Shown here in pieces: positions 31,721 to 43,600 of a DNA stretch of 47,267 bases. The stretch comes from Beroe ovata (lineage: Eukaryota; Ctenophora; Nuda; Beroida; Beroidae). Location of the stretch: assembly GCA_946803715.1 (NCBI GenBank), contig CAMPET010000014.1, positions 168,703 to 215,969 of the forward strand. Direction: 5' to 3'. Numbering within the stretch: position 1 is the stretch's first letter; every line of letters begins with the position of its first letter. The notes under the pieces are model-generated. The model did not search any database. It was given only the letters and a program-made list of their open reading frames with translations, and was not told the DNA's origin. Made by a program: the position numbers and the translations under genes.

Positions 31721-34417
31721 TCATGCAGCAACTTGGTTCTCATAGGCAACACCGCCATGCATCACTTTGTCCTGGCCCTTGCTTTCTTCAATGTTGTTGA
31801 TACGCAATAGTCGGAGTTTCTAAAAAGTAATATCATATTGAGATGGTACTTATTATTGGTCAGGTTCAATATAAGTAATTTGAGGCTTGTGTGTATGATG
31901 AATTTACCTTGAGTATCAGGAATAATGGGAGTATTATCAAACAGACATATGCTAAAACAACAAGTAGGAATAAGAGATGTGCTGCCAACATCTTTCCACC
32001 TTTTACAGCCTGAAATGAGAAAATAAAGTTATGTTGATATTGCGTTCCAATTCTATACTCTGATGTCTTATTTCTGCAGCTAATTCCTCTCATCACTGCA
32101 AAACGTATTAAATATTAAAGTTTGTTCAATGTTCATTCAGAAAGGATCTCAACCTAATCTGAAGATACATCCTTGAAGGTTACTCATCCACCAGGAATCC
32201 CGATCGGCTTTTGTTGACCTTATCTATGACTGATAAGGCTGATGAAACTCACTTACATCTGGCTGATGAAACTCACTTACATCATATAGGAGGCCGGCCC
32301 CGTTGCTCATCTTAGTAGCACCTTCATACGCATCAAGGAATGAGCTGTGGTCACAGAAGATTGAGCATGCAATCGTTCCCCAAATTCCACAAAATAAATG
32401 TACAGCACTAGCATCAACAACATCGTCGATTTGCATCCATTCAAGTGCCTGATAGACAAGAAAAGATAGCTTAAGGGGATTGGCAAGATTTTTCACGGGT
32501 CTCACTCCGTAGGATTTGTATAAAATATTCTTTCGATCATGAATGAAACCTTTGATCCAAAGTAGTAAACGTGAGCTCCAATAACTCCAATAATGAAAGC
32601 GCTATATGGTAAGACAACAGCGCATGCTGAAATGAATGTTTAATACTGGTCGAACTTGATGAGTAAGAAGACCATGAGTGAGAAGATGACCATATACATT
32701 GGTAAATGAAATGCACTTCAAGCCGTCTTAAGTACCTACTACCTACGTTAGTACTTACCCCCGTTTACACTAACTAGCCCAGCTAAAATTCCATTGCAAA
32801 CGATTGCTGGATCAAACTTCCGATCAAGGAAGAAGTTGAGGAGAATGGTCGTTGAACCAGACACTGCCCCTGATATAGTGGTTGCCACAGCAATTTTCGC
32901 AGCACTTTTTGTGATTGGCCCTCCTAAGCGATGAGTTGATCCACAATTGAATCCATACCAGCCAAACCAAAGCATAAGTGTTCCTGGTAATAGAAATAGT
33001 AGGTATTTGTTGTAAATGAAGCTAACAAATTCAATTTGGCAGTCTGTTAGTAGCCTCAGAGGCATTGCTACAATTTATAAAACGCAAATACCTAAGCATT
33101 GGAAGACTGCATTTTGTTTAGCAAGTGCTTTGCTCTTGTCAAATCTTCCTTGTCGTGGACCCACCAAATATGCACCCAAGATGGCACAAGTTCCACCAAG
33201 AATATGAACAGCATTCACACCAGCATAGTCAATAACTCCAATATCGAATAGTGGGTTAGAGTTGAACGGGCTTGCCCATCCTTCTGGAGCCCAGGCCCAG
33301 TGGGCAACAGGTGGGTAGATGATGGTTGCCAGGAAAAATGTGTAAATCAGATATGCGAGGAGTTGAGTTCGTTCTGCCACTGCACCTGAAAAAGGGGCAA
33401 TTTCACAATGGCACAATATCAGCTAATAAAGGTGATCTTATCGGATACCTATCACAAGTTAGCAGCTGTAGTCCCAGCAGTTGAACGGTACCTTCATAGC
33501 AGTACATTCAATGGAAAATGAATATCAAAACAAACCAGAAACAATGGTCGAAGCTGTTGCACAGAATGTGAACTGGAAAGCCCATTTCGCATAGTATTCC
33601 GAGGAAATTTCAGTTTCATTCATTCCTGATTTTATAGCGAAACCGTCTAGGCCTGAGTATCAATGAAGGAAAAGAATGGGCTTCAGTCAGTTGTAGAAAT
33701 AACGGCCAGTATCAACATAGCGGTGATTCCTTACAGTCTCATAGACATACCAACTCATATTGATTCGAACTCACCAATGAAACCATTTCCCTGCCCAAAT
33801 GCGAATGCCCATCCGTAGAAATAGAATAGGACAGAGCCAATACAGCAATCCAATAAGTTCTTTATGAGAATGCTCTTTGTGTTCTTTATCCGCACCGAGC
33901 CTACTTCTATCATCGTGAAGCCAGCCTGAACACTTATGTCATTGAGAAAATATCCACAACAGAACTCCGGATTTCACTCGTCGTTCATGCTAATATTTTG
34001 TAGGTGATAATTGATAAACTTGTTATTAATTATAAACTGGTCCACCCCACCTGCATTATGAATACAAGAGTTGTTCCAAATATGAGCCATGAAGTATCAA
34101 TTGCCTCAGCTGTGTCTGAGATGTATCTTTGTAGATCTTGTAATCCCAGCTGAGTTAAAAAGTAGTTATACTAGGTGAACCTGAGTGTTTTACTGCTTCA
34201 CCGAACAACGTTCTGTGTTTATGAATATTTATACTAGGTATACTGTAGATGATTAAGAAAGATTATTTTGAGTTTTGACCATGCCAGGCTTCGAAAATTA
34301 TATAAAAATAATTCTGCTGTAAACAATTAGTGAATAAACCTTGGTTGCAACATCATCCCATGATAAAACTTGCTGAGTTCCATTTATTGTAAATTCTATC
34401 TTATCATATTCGCTCAT
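31721..34417 (-). CDS. AMT: Amt-type ammonium transporter
   Basis: Eleven-helix membrane channel of the Amt/MEP/Rh family that moves ammonium across the plasma membrane. Exons on the minus strand: 34340-34417, 34051-34149, 33775-33925, 33536-33652, 33092-33385, 32759-32983, 32550-32626, 32281-32448, 31908-32009, 31721-31819; phases close to a 469-residue protein, the usual family length. It starts MSEYDKIEF and ends in VAA before TGA. Pore residues are intact: IDYAGVNAVHILGG holds the conserved Asp and the first pore His, and DDVVDASAVHLFCGIWGT holds the second pore His. The signature region PGTLMLWFGWYGFNCGS is complete. The C-terminal tail carries MHGGVAYE, as in Amt regulatory tails. It is Amt-like rather than Rh-like. 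Exon 8 has a duplicated splice donor (separate entry). Confidence 0.92.
32237..32284 (-). promoter_or_regulatory. Tandem duplicated 5' splice site in AMT exon 8
   Basis: A 24-base unit occurs twice (23 of 24 identical), each with the donor GAT/GTAAGTGAG on the minus strand. The first donor ends the exon at 32281; the second would end it at 32257. Using the second adds exactly 24 bases in frame, encoding VSEFHQPD, in the region after the HLFCGIWGT helix. Confidence 0.85.
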
Positions 34418-35850
34418 TTGAGATCTCCTGCTCCAAGAACATCAATCTCTGGTGAGTTGTGACAAGGATATAGAATATCAAATTAACCAAGCAAACATGT
34501 GCAGCGTGCACCCCGACAGGGAACCTGTGTAGCTAATGACAACAAAACTTCCCGTTGGTAAGCGACAGACAGCTTTCGAATTATAAAACTGCCTTTGTTT
34601 CAATGTTTCACGCGTACAAAGAGATGTTATATCCAATACATCTTACATGAGCGTTAAAACAGCAAGATATAGGAGTAGCAACATATGACCAAGGGAAGAT
34701 GCTAGTGTGGCATGTATATGGCCACAATAGAATGGGGTTCTGAATATGGATGAGCTACTGCTGCTGCGTGTAATCTGGATCACTATAATTGATGATCAGG
34801 GACAGGTTGTTACTGTATCTGCTGATTATATACCTAACATTGTGTCTGAACACTGAATCTTATGTGTGGGTGCTGAATCCTAATACGCAGAGCAGAACTG
34901 TTCACTTGAGAATAATCACCTACAGAATTTCAGGGTATAGTTCACCAATGCATAATTATAGTCCCATTTGTGTGTCATACTGACGCCAATCGCCATTCAA
35001 AATGCGATTAGAAGGGTCTCACAATGCCCAACAATGCCGTAAGCATAAACCATGCGGCCAAATGTAGACATCACGTAAAGAAAACTTGAGTTATATTAGC
35101 AATTAACAAGTTTGTAGATCCAAATCAACTCCTCAACTTTGAAGGAAGCAACACTATAATAGGGCAGCGAAAAAGGTGTCGACAATTATAGATAGTAGTT
35201 TGGTCATAAAATAGCCTAATAGATCATGTGTACTCCTGAAATCGCAGCTTGCATTTATAAAACTATAAACTTTCTACAGTGTAAGATTCATACTGCAAAG
35301 TGAAGCTCCCGTGTGGCAGAAGCATAATGACCAAGTGGCTTACATCAACAATAACAACGTGGTACCCACTAGAAAAGAACTAATCCCTAGCCCAATATTT
35401 CTCTCATTTTCCAACAAGAAGGTCCTAAATAGCAAAGATTTGTAAAGAGTAAACTATAACATACTGCTGCAATATACGCTGCTTCTTTACAAAAGGGCAT
35501 CGAAAACATGACTTGTTTTGTCTCACGAAAACCTCGGTGCATGAAAATTTGCTTATAAGATCTCCAAATCATACCACATCATACAAAAACTACGTATCGG
35601 GCCCAATGTGTAGAGGCAACACCATTAGTATGATCAATTTGATAATCATCAATTATAGAATTCAAATATATGAAGCGGCACTCAACTCGAATAATAACTC
35701 AGATGAATTTTATTAGTCTCACCTGGACACAATAAAACAGGTCATGGCTGTGTCATATTATAAACTGAAGATTGCTGATCGGTAGGTAATCATGTAGGTA
35801 ATCATCTACATTCTACAATCCAATCCAATATTAAAACGTCGATAGCATAA
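34418..35850. other. Intergenic region upstream of AMT
   Basis: 1.4 kb of AT-rich sequence between the AMT start and the LRRC74-like stop, both on the minus strand. It should include the AMT promoter; no TATA or other motif stands out. Open stretches at 34789-34983 and 35387-35716 lack support. Confidence 0.5.
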
Positions 35851-38702
35851 TCAATAATCACTATCATTATCAGAAGTGACTGCTTGTGCTAGTCTGATGG
35901 CAGAGGACATGCGAAGCTTCTGCAATGCAAATGGTATTTTCCCACTCAATATTTCCCTGCAGAAGAAGTAGACGATATCACATCTATCAAAAAATGGAGG
36001 GAAATCTGGTTACTGTACGCTCTACAGTGTACAATGTACATATATATCAGGTACGGTAAACCAGTACTTGTTTTGGACCTACTTGTATGGAACAGTTTCA
36101 TCTTCCTTCGAGATTCTTTCAACCTGTTCTTTCAGCACTATCTATTGAAAATATTGTGAAGGGTGGTAAGAGTAACTTAAAGTCCAACTTATGATAATAA
36201 AGGAAGATAATTGATTCACAAAACATGCCTGTGTCATTTTGAATCCTGCATCAGTCAAACAGTCCTGGAATTGTTCAATGGATAAATGACCAGTTTTTTC
36301 TTTATCCTTCTCAAGTGCAAGGGGCATCAGTTTCCCATGATTTGTGATGATGAAATCATCCAGGTTCTGAGTTGCACTGAAGGAATAAAGTTAATTAATC
36401 AATTGCAGGTCATGCAATGTCAATTTTAGAGGAGGATGAAGACTGAAGAGCTATATGCTTTGGTGACAATGTGCACTCACGCCGAAAGGACTTTATCACC
36501 AGATTTGCCATAGTGAATAACTATACTATACTCCTCTTCGAACTGTTTCAATCTCTCGTGCAAACCTTTACTTATCGTGATGTCCTGATATGATCAGCCA
36601 AAAATTAATCCAAAGTGAATTTGTATACCATACGGAAGAGTCAACTCTATAAGCATTGCGAGAGAATGATAGATGGTATTATTTCAAAGTTTTGTTGGCT
36701 ATGAAGTAGATTAATTAAAGAACTGCCACCTCAAGCCCAATTATATACAGAGAAGTGGTGAGTCCATTGAAAAGCATGTCAACTTCTTCCTCCTTTATAG
36801 GGTTCCTCCCAATTCTGAGTATTCTGAGACTAGAGTTAGAAGCTAGAGCGCTATTGAGTTCCTTGCAGAATGAGCCAGGAAGTCGTGTATTCCTGAAATG
36901 TCAAAATCATTCTAGCCATATTCATACTGTAAAGTAGATAAGATAAGATAGCATGTCGTGACTTTCAGGTAAGATTCAATCATCAAAGTGCTCACACAAT
37001 ATTCAGATTCACAAGATGATTATTGTTCCTTATCACACCCATGAATGAACTTGTCCCCTGTGGAAAAGGGTATGTCTTCAGATAACCAGTCTCAAAATTG
37101 GGAATTTTAGTTGGAGACTCTCAAAACCGCTATATCATAGACTTCCACAATATTGTCTTACCCGTGCATCAAGCCCATTGTAAGATATATCAAATGAGTT
37201 GAGGCCGGAGTTAGACGATAAAGCATGACCAAGAATTTCACTTCCTTTGCTCCGAATCTTGTTCCAACTTATGTCAAGATAGGCCAAAGACTCGTTGTTC
37301 AATAGTGCATCAGAAATATCTTTGGCACCCTTACACCTGCAGAAGGATGATGCATAGATATTGTGTACTATAGCCAATTCCGAAAAAGTGGAATTAAGCG
37401 CTATTAATCCATAGAACTAAGTGCAGAAGTATCTCACGTTATTTGATTGTGGCTGAGGGAAAGGCGGAAGAGGGTATAGTTATGCTTCAGCATCTCACAT
37501 ATGATCGTGATGGCATCATCTTTGAGACCATTTCCGGCAAGGTTCAAGTTCTTGATGTAACTGTTATCAGAAAGAACATTGCACAGTGATGTTATTCCTC
37601 TTCTACCGATTCTATTGTCTTCCAGATCTGCAAATTTTGTGATATGATACCTAGCTCTTGGTGTCCATTTTCAACCTTCAGCAGGTAAAGCACTGAAATC
37701 AGAAATTTTGCTACCCACTGAGGTCAGTGATGAAGTAGTTCTCGGTGAGCATATAAGCCACTGATCTGACTCCATCACAACTGATATCATTGCAGGAAAG
37801 GTCAAGAGATTCCACAAATGTGTTGCTCTGAAAGTAATACCTCATCATAGATTAAATGTTAAGTTCATTCAACTGACACAAAACATGACTTACAGTAAGT
37901 GCATGAGTAACAGCAACTGTTTTTCTGCACCCTAGAGCTTGATATTTGAGAGACATGTTCACGTTCTTGGCTTGTCTCATGAAACTTGAGGCTGGTCTCA
38001 TTCTCATATCCTGGCATATCTGACGGTTTTGGAAAATAAACAATCAAACTTCATAAATGCATTCAGGGGATTATATGTATCACATCTCAAAGTAATTGGC
38101 AACTTGTAAGATATGATATAATTGAATGTCATGGCACCTTTTTGTAGTAGTCTAGTCCAGAAGAATCATAATCCGCTTTTTCTCCGGGGGAATCCTCTAA
38201 ATCAGTATCATATTCTGATCCTGTCTCTGATGGAGCCTATAACGTATAGACATGCGTTTATATGAAAATTCTCAACTAAAGAAGATTGGATGCTTGTTAA
38301 AATTATTAACCAAAAACTGAATTAACCTTTTTCAACGTAATCCGTAAATTCGATGATACTACCTTGGTAACAACAGGCTGCTCTTGGGCCAACTTTGCTT
38401 CCATTTCATCCTCGTGGAGAATGCTCATGGGCTGGAACTCGTAGCCAGCATTGATTGGAGGATCAACAGGACCGACCTCGTTCCCCAAAACTTCCGTCAA
38501 AAAACTCTGATCGAAGGGAGGAACAAGTCTCGAATTGAAGTAAATCAACGAAATCAAATGTAATGATAATATGCATATGGTATGATTCAGGACGTGTATG
38601 TTTCAGGTTTCCTGCATATCATGGAGCGTGACCTGATATCGGAACATTACTAAAGTCGTAATAATTATCGATGGTACTTACTGCTTTGAGTTGAGAAGTC
38701 AT
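35851..38702 (-). CDS. LRRC74-like: LRRC74-like leucine-rich repeat protein with C-terminal EF-hand-like region
   Basis: Cytosolic LRR protein of the ribonuclease-inhibitor type; function of the family is little known. Exons on the minus strand: 38682-38702, 38363-38506, 38138-38236, 37894-38019, 37719-37827, 37438-37627, 37162-37336, 36996-37057, 36730-36892, 36481-36584, 36229-36376, 36083-36141, 35851-35956; phases close to 501 residues, ending in TGA. An acidic N-terminus (SETGSEYDTDLEDSPGEK) leads into the LRR repeats: LDLSCNDIS, LNLEDNRIG, LNLAGNGLK, LSLSHNQIT, LDISWNKI, FDISYNGL. The C-terminal helical part ALEKDKEKTGHLSIEQFQDCL resembles the EF-hand-like segment at the end of vertebrate LRRC74A. 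The 36228 donor is GC (CAG/GCATGT), the only non-GT donor I needed in the window. Confidence 0.85.
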
Positions 38703-40683
38703 TTCAATGAGTAGTCATGACAACAGTTGTCAATTCTGGAGCATCAAACTAAGATCAACTAGAGCATACTTTCAACAACAGGCAACATGAACTGCTTTGC
38801 TACGAAGTTGGGAAATGGATCATATTTAGAAATCACTGCCCCACGGCCTTGTATTGAGCATGGGTAATTTAATATCACATCCAGGGAATAGAATGGTGTT
38901 ACCCTGGCAACACACATAGACACTGGAAATCAGTCATTGATCTGTCAAAGCCCATCTGAGAGCTTTGCGCGCGTTATCATTGATTTAATTGTTTCGGACG
39001 AATTATTTTAATTTTTATGATGAAATTGGATAAGGATCTCGATGACAATAATTATAGGACCCATTGAAGTCAATGGATCGAAGGACGAAGAGATGCACGT
39101 CGTGAATCATCGAATCAACTAACAAACATCTATGGTTCACAAGTGGCTGGAGCCATGAAGATTGGAGGATTTCGAATAAAAATTCCGTGCTCTGCAGTCC
39201 CCACCAATAAATTCCCAAATTAGATTGCAATACACCACCCATATAAGAATAATCACTTTGTGTTAGTGTTAAACATCACTCCCATAGTACATACATAGAG
39301 GCAGCAAATAACAATGCTATAAATTGACCCTGGGTTTAAAACATTATCAACTTATTTAAGACACAATTGTCAGATACAGTGGTCTCTCTGCTTCCCCAAA
39401 ATATCATGCCCATGATCATATTGAATCGTGTGTCCATGAAAATGAATATGGTGATGGAAGCTGAGGCAAGTTATAGCTTTGTCCCGGACACTGAACCTAG
39501 TTGATGATTCAGCCGTCAGGTGGGCTGAGTTCGCCTGGTTGGTGACCGTAGCGGACACCCCAGTCATGATTCTTGGGGATTCTACAAAAAATTCAAAATA
39601 TGCAATCTTTGCGGAGTTGAGCATATTACCCGGGCATAAAGGTAGGATGCGCAATTCCCCTCTTTTAATTTTAAATCATGTTACCAAGAGAGTACTTTCA
39701 TGTTTCCCGTTGATCTTATTGTTTTTGGTATAGAACATGAATATAATTGGTGGCGTTTCAATCCTCCTTGCCGAACATGATATTATCTTAGACCATGATA
39801 TCATATTATCAACATGTACACGTATAAAGTATATCACAAATTGATTAATTGTGTTTAGTCTATCTGAGAGATATGCATGTACTTTAGTTTCCGGTTTAGT
39901 AACACACATAATTGATATTTAACAGTGACACTTGATCCCTCCGCACGCATTTTATACCCGGGGACGAGATGTAACTCAATTATATTAGCAAGAGAAGACT
40001 TATCAATGGAAATATATTATGGTACACGTCCCGCTTTTTACATTTCCATGCGTAAGCTGGGGTCGAACATTCACCCGCACTTGACCCGTATTCTGCTTTG
40101 TCGAGTTCTTATCATTGGGTACCTTTTGTCTATACCACAGGAATTATCGTTGAATTTCGTTTCACAACACTCCAATTTCGCTTCACAACGCCCTCCATGA
40201 TTCCCCTCCCTCAATTTACTAACTTAGACAAGCTTGACGAAGCAAAATGAATTTAGTGGAAAGAGTAGGAGTACCCTAGTTACCTATACTAGACGAATTT
40301 TGGAGAGTAGAAGACGCCGATTATAATATATCCATCCTCATACCAGGTATGAATGATCAATGAGAACCGCTTCCTTGAAAAGTCAAGCCATTTGGGGGTA
40401 GGAAGTGTTGTTGGAAAAATGCCAAATCTATGCAGTTGCTAAGAATAGCTTAACTCTAAATCTTACCTTAATTATAGCTAACGAACAGAATTGTCACCAA
40501 TCATCCCGCTAGAGTCTTCATAATCGGTGGCTTTTTATCTTCCCCGAACCACCTGAAATTTGAGAATATCACTGATAATCGCATTTCCAGATACAGATAA
40601 TAGATACAGCTACTTAATAAGAAGAAGAAAGTACCAAGTTGTATCAAATATTATAGACCCCAACAACCGCGACTATATTGAAG
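38703..40683. other. Intergenic region between divergent genes
   Basis: Separates the starts of the LRRC74-like gene (-) and aminopeptidase B (+), so it should hold both promoters. Open stretches at 39370-39740 and 39925-40200 show no domain. Nothing else recognised. Confidence 0.5.
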
Positions 40684-43600
40684 ATGAAGATCACGCTGGG
40701 ATGGTGGCTGGTCATGGTGCTGGTATTCCACACAAACATTTCCATGGATACGGATGATGACGTGATGTCCGTAGAGAAGAATGACAACAAAGTGACGGAA
40801 AGTGACGGTCACCAAGTGACAGGGAATGAGAATGAAGTGACGGATGTTGACACAAGTACACAGCAACCCGCCCTGGTTGAATTCTCGGACATGGAGCAAC
40901 ACGATGAGCAGGGAGATGAAATGAACTCAACAGAGGAGAGGGACGATGCAGAGGAGTACACGGGGAATATACCTCCACATATTGAGGTTCGTGATATAGC
41001 TTTTAACACCAAATCATTTGAAAAAGAACTTCCTATTATAGCCCTGAGCTTTATACCTGGGTCACTATGATAAACATTCTGTGCACATCGTTGATCATAG
41101 CATAAGCAAACACCAAATCCAGATACAATATTTTCTCCTCAGCCCCTCAACTACAGTATCACACTGAAAGTGAACCTACGAGATTCGCACTATAGCGGGA
41201 GAACACAGGTCCTTATTGAAAGTAAGTCTTCCTACGCTCGATCTTGATCCATCTCACAATGAGACCATTTCACCATGAGACCAGTCTCAGACCACTCAAT
41301 TACCCAATCCATGCACCATTGAATTCTCAACCTATATAATACTGAATTCTGTTACAGTGTCGGCCGCGTTTGACATGGTACCCATCCACTCCGATGGGTT
41401 GCAGATAAATGACGTGTTTCTGGCGAGTTACGACGAGCTTGACTTTGGTATTATGATTGAGGGACTGACGGTGTACACACAGGAAAGTGAGGATCTTCTG
41501 AGGATATACACACCGAAAATCCTACCCCCGGGATTGTATATTCTTATACTGGACTTTGAGCGGGATTTCGCCGATACTTTCTGGGGGTTCTACACTTCCA
41601 GCTGGGTTGACGAGGATGGTTGGGTTAACCAGATGGCAACCACACAGTTCTCACCTTACTTTGCTAGAAAAGCATGGCCCTGTTATGATGAACCACGATT
41701 CAAGGCCAGGTAAGCTATCAGTTATGAGCCATCGTAGTGGGTAGCTGCACTCAATGCCCAATATCTAGATCACTGGGTTATGCAACAGTATTTATTAAGA
41801 ATAGTATTTCCCTTTTCATGGCCTTATCTCACAGGTTTAGGTTCTTTGTTGAGCACGAGTCAATGTACAACGCAGTGAGTAACGGTGCCCTCCAATCACG
41901 GGAGATCATAAGGCCGGGTTGGGTGGTCAGCTCGTTCGAGTGGACACCTCCTATGAGCACATACATCACTGCTGTCATCGTAACCAACTACAGGTGAAAT
42001 GGAACATTGACATCGAACATTGACATCGAACATTGATATAGAACATTGAACTTACTGTCTGGAACATTGAACATAAGCTGTCCAGATGTGCGGAAATTAA
42101 TAGAACACCTCCTTAAGAAGTGTTCACCAACTGGTCACAGCTACAGTAGGGGCAGTATAATTATAAACCGTGCATATTTGATTCCACTGTGATAGTGGTA
42201 ATATATGAACAGTGCAGGTACATCGAGGGCGAGTCAAAGCTGGGTGTTCCAATTCGTGTATACGGAAGTCCAAGCAGCTTGAAACACAGCGCACCACAGC
42301 TGGACGACCTCTCCCGAGCAATGGACTTCTTCGAGGAATATCTGGAGTTAGTACAAGCTTTAGCTAACAGATACTATCTAGATATACGTGTGTGTGCCAC
42401 TGTACGCGGAGCGTATGGTTCTCAGATCAGAGTGCATCTGTGGTTCCAGCTGAGTTTCACTATTGTACCAATATAATTATAGAACCAGCTTGTAATAAAC
42501 CAATCACGTCTCGATCCACTTTTTCCAACATATGTTTATACCAGGGTGAAGTATGCTATGGATAAGTTGTACCTGATGCCAGTCAGGAAGTATGGAGTGG
42601 CTGCCATGGAGAACTGGGGGCTCATAACAGGTAGGGAGAGAGGGGGGCGGTACCCCCTGGAGAAGGAATTGGAGAGGTTTTTTCATCAACTTCTATAAGA
42701 GGATAGGAACTGGTAGCTATAATCCATAGGGGGTGGGGGTGGGGCGAAGCTGAGAGACTCATGCATGTCTTCATCACTATGAACTACGCCCTGCAGCTCG
42801 AGAAGACATTGCCAATTGGAACATTGCCGAGAAGGGAGCGCAGTGGGAGCTCCACAAGAGAGTGATATTGGACCACGAGGTGGCTCATCTGTGGTTCGGC
42901 AATCTCGTCACTCCGGTGTGTACATCATACTATCATGATGACGTGTATAAACTATCATGATGACGTGTATAAACTATCATGATGACGTGTATAAACTATC
43001 ATGATGACGTGTATAAACACACTGATCCTAATGTATTTCTGCGAGTTAGCAACGCGATCATCGCTGTACAATGACTCCACTTCAAGTGCGTCTTGATAAA
43101 ACTCTACCTCCCATTATTTCACACACCCCTCACAGCACTGGTGGGATAGCATTATCCTCAAAGAATCGACAGTATCGTGGCTGATGGTGTTTGCTGCCGA
43201 CAGTTTGTACGATGATTTCGATTTCAAGGACGAGTTCGTTGTTCTCTACGATTTACTGGTGAGCTATTTTGATCTGTACTCGTGAAAAGGGCCTCCCTGA
43301 CATCCTCTATAGAGGGACTATGTAATGTTTATGTGGGGGTGGGGGGGAGGGGGGGCGTGTGCACTGGGAACATTATACCGGCTTGGTCTATATAACTTAT
43401 CACTTGGCAGGAGCAGTTGTTATGAAGATGATCTAATGTCCAATATATACCGAACAGATATTATGTAAACTATGATNCCACACGACGTCTATTTACGCGT
43501 GAGACTACTATAAGAGGATAGGAACTGGTAGATATAATTCATAGGGATTAGGGGGTGGGGCGAAGCTGAGAGACTCATGCATGTCATCATCACTGTGAAC

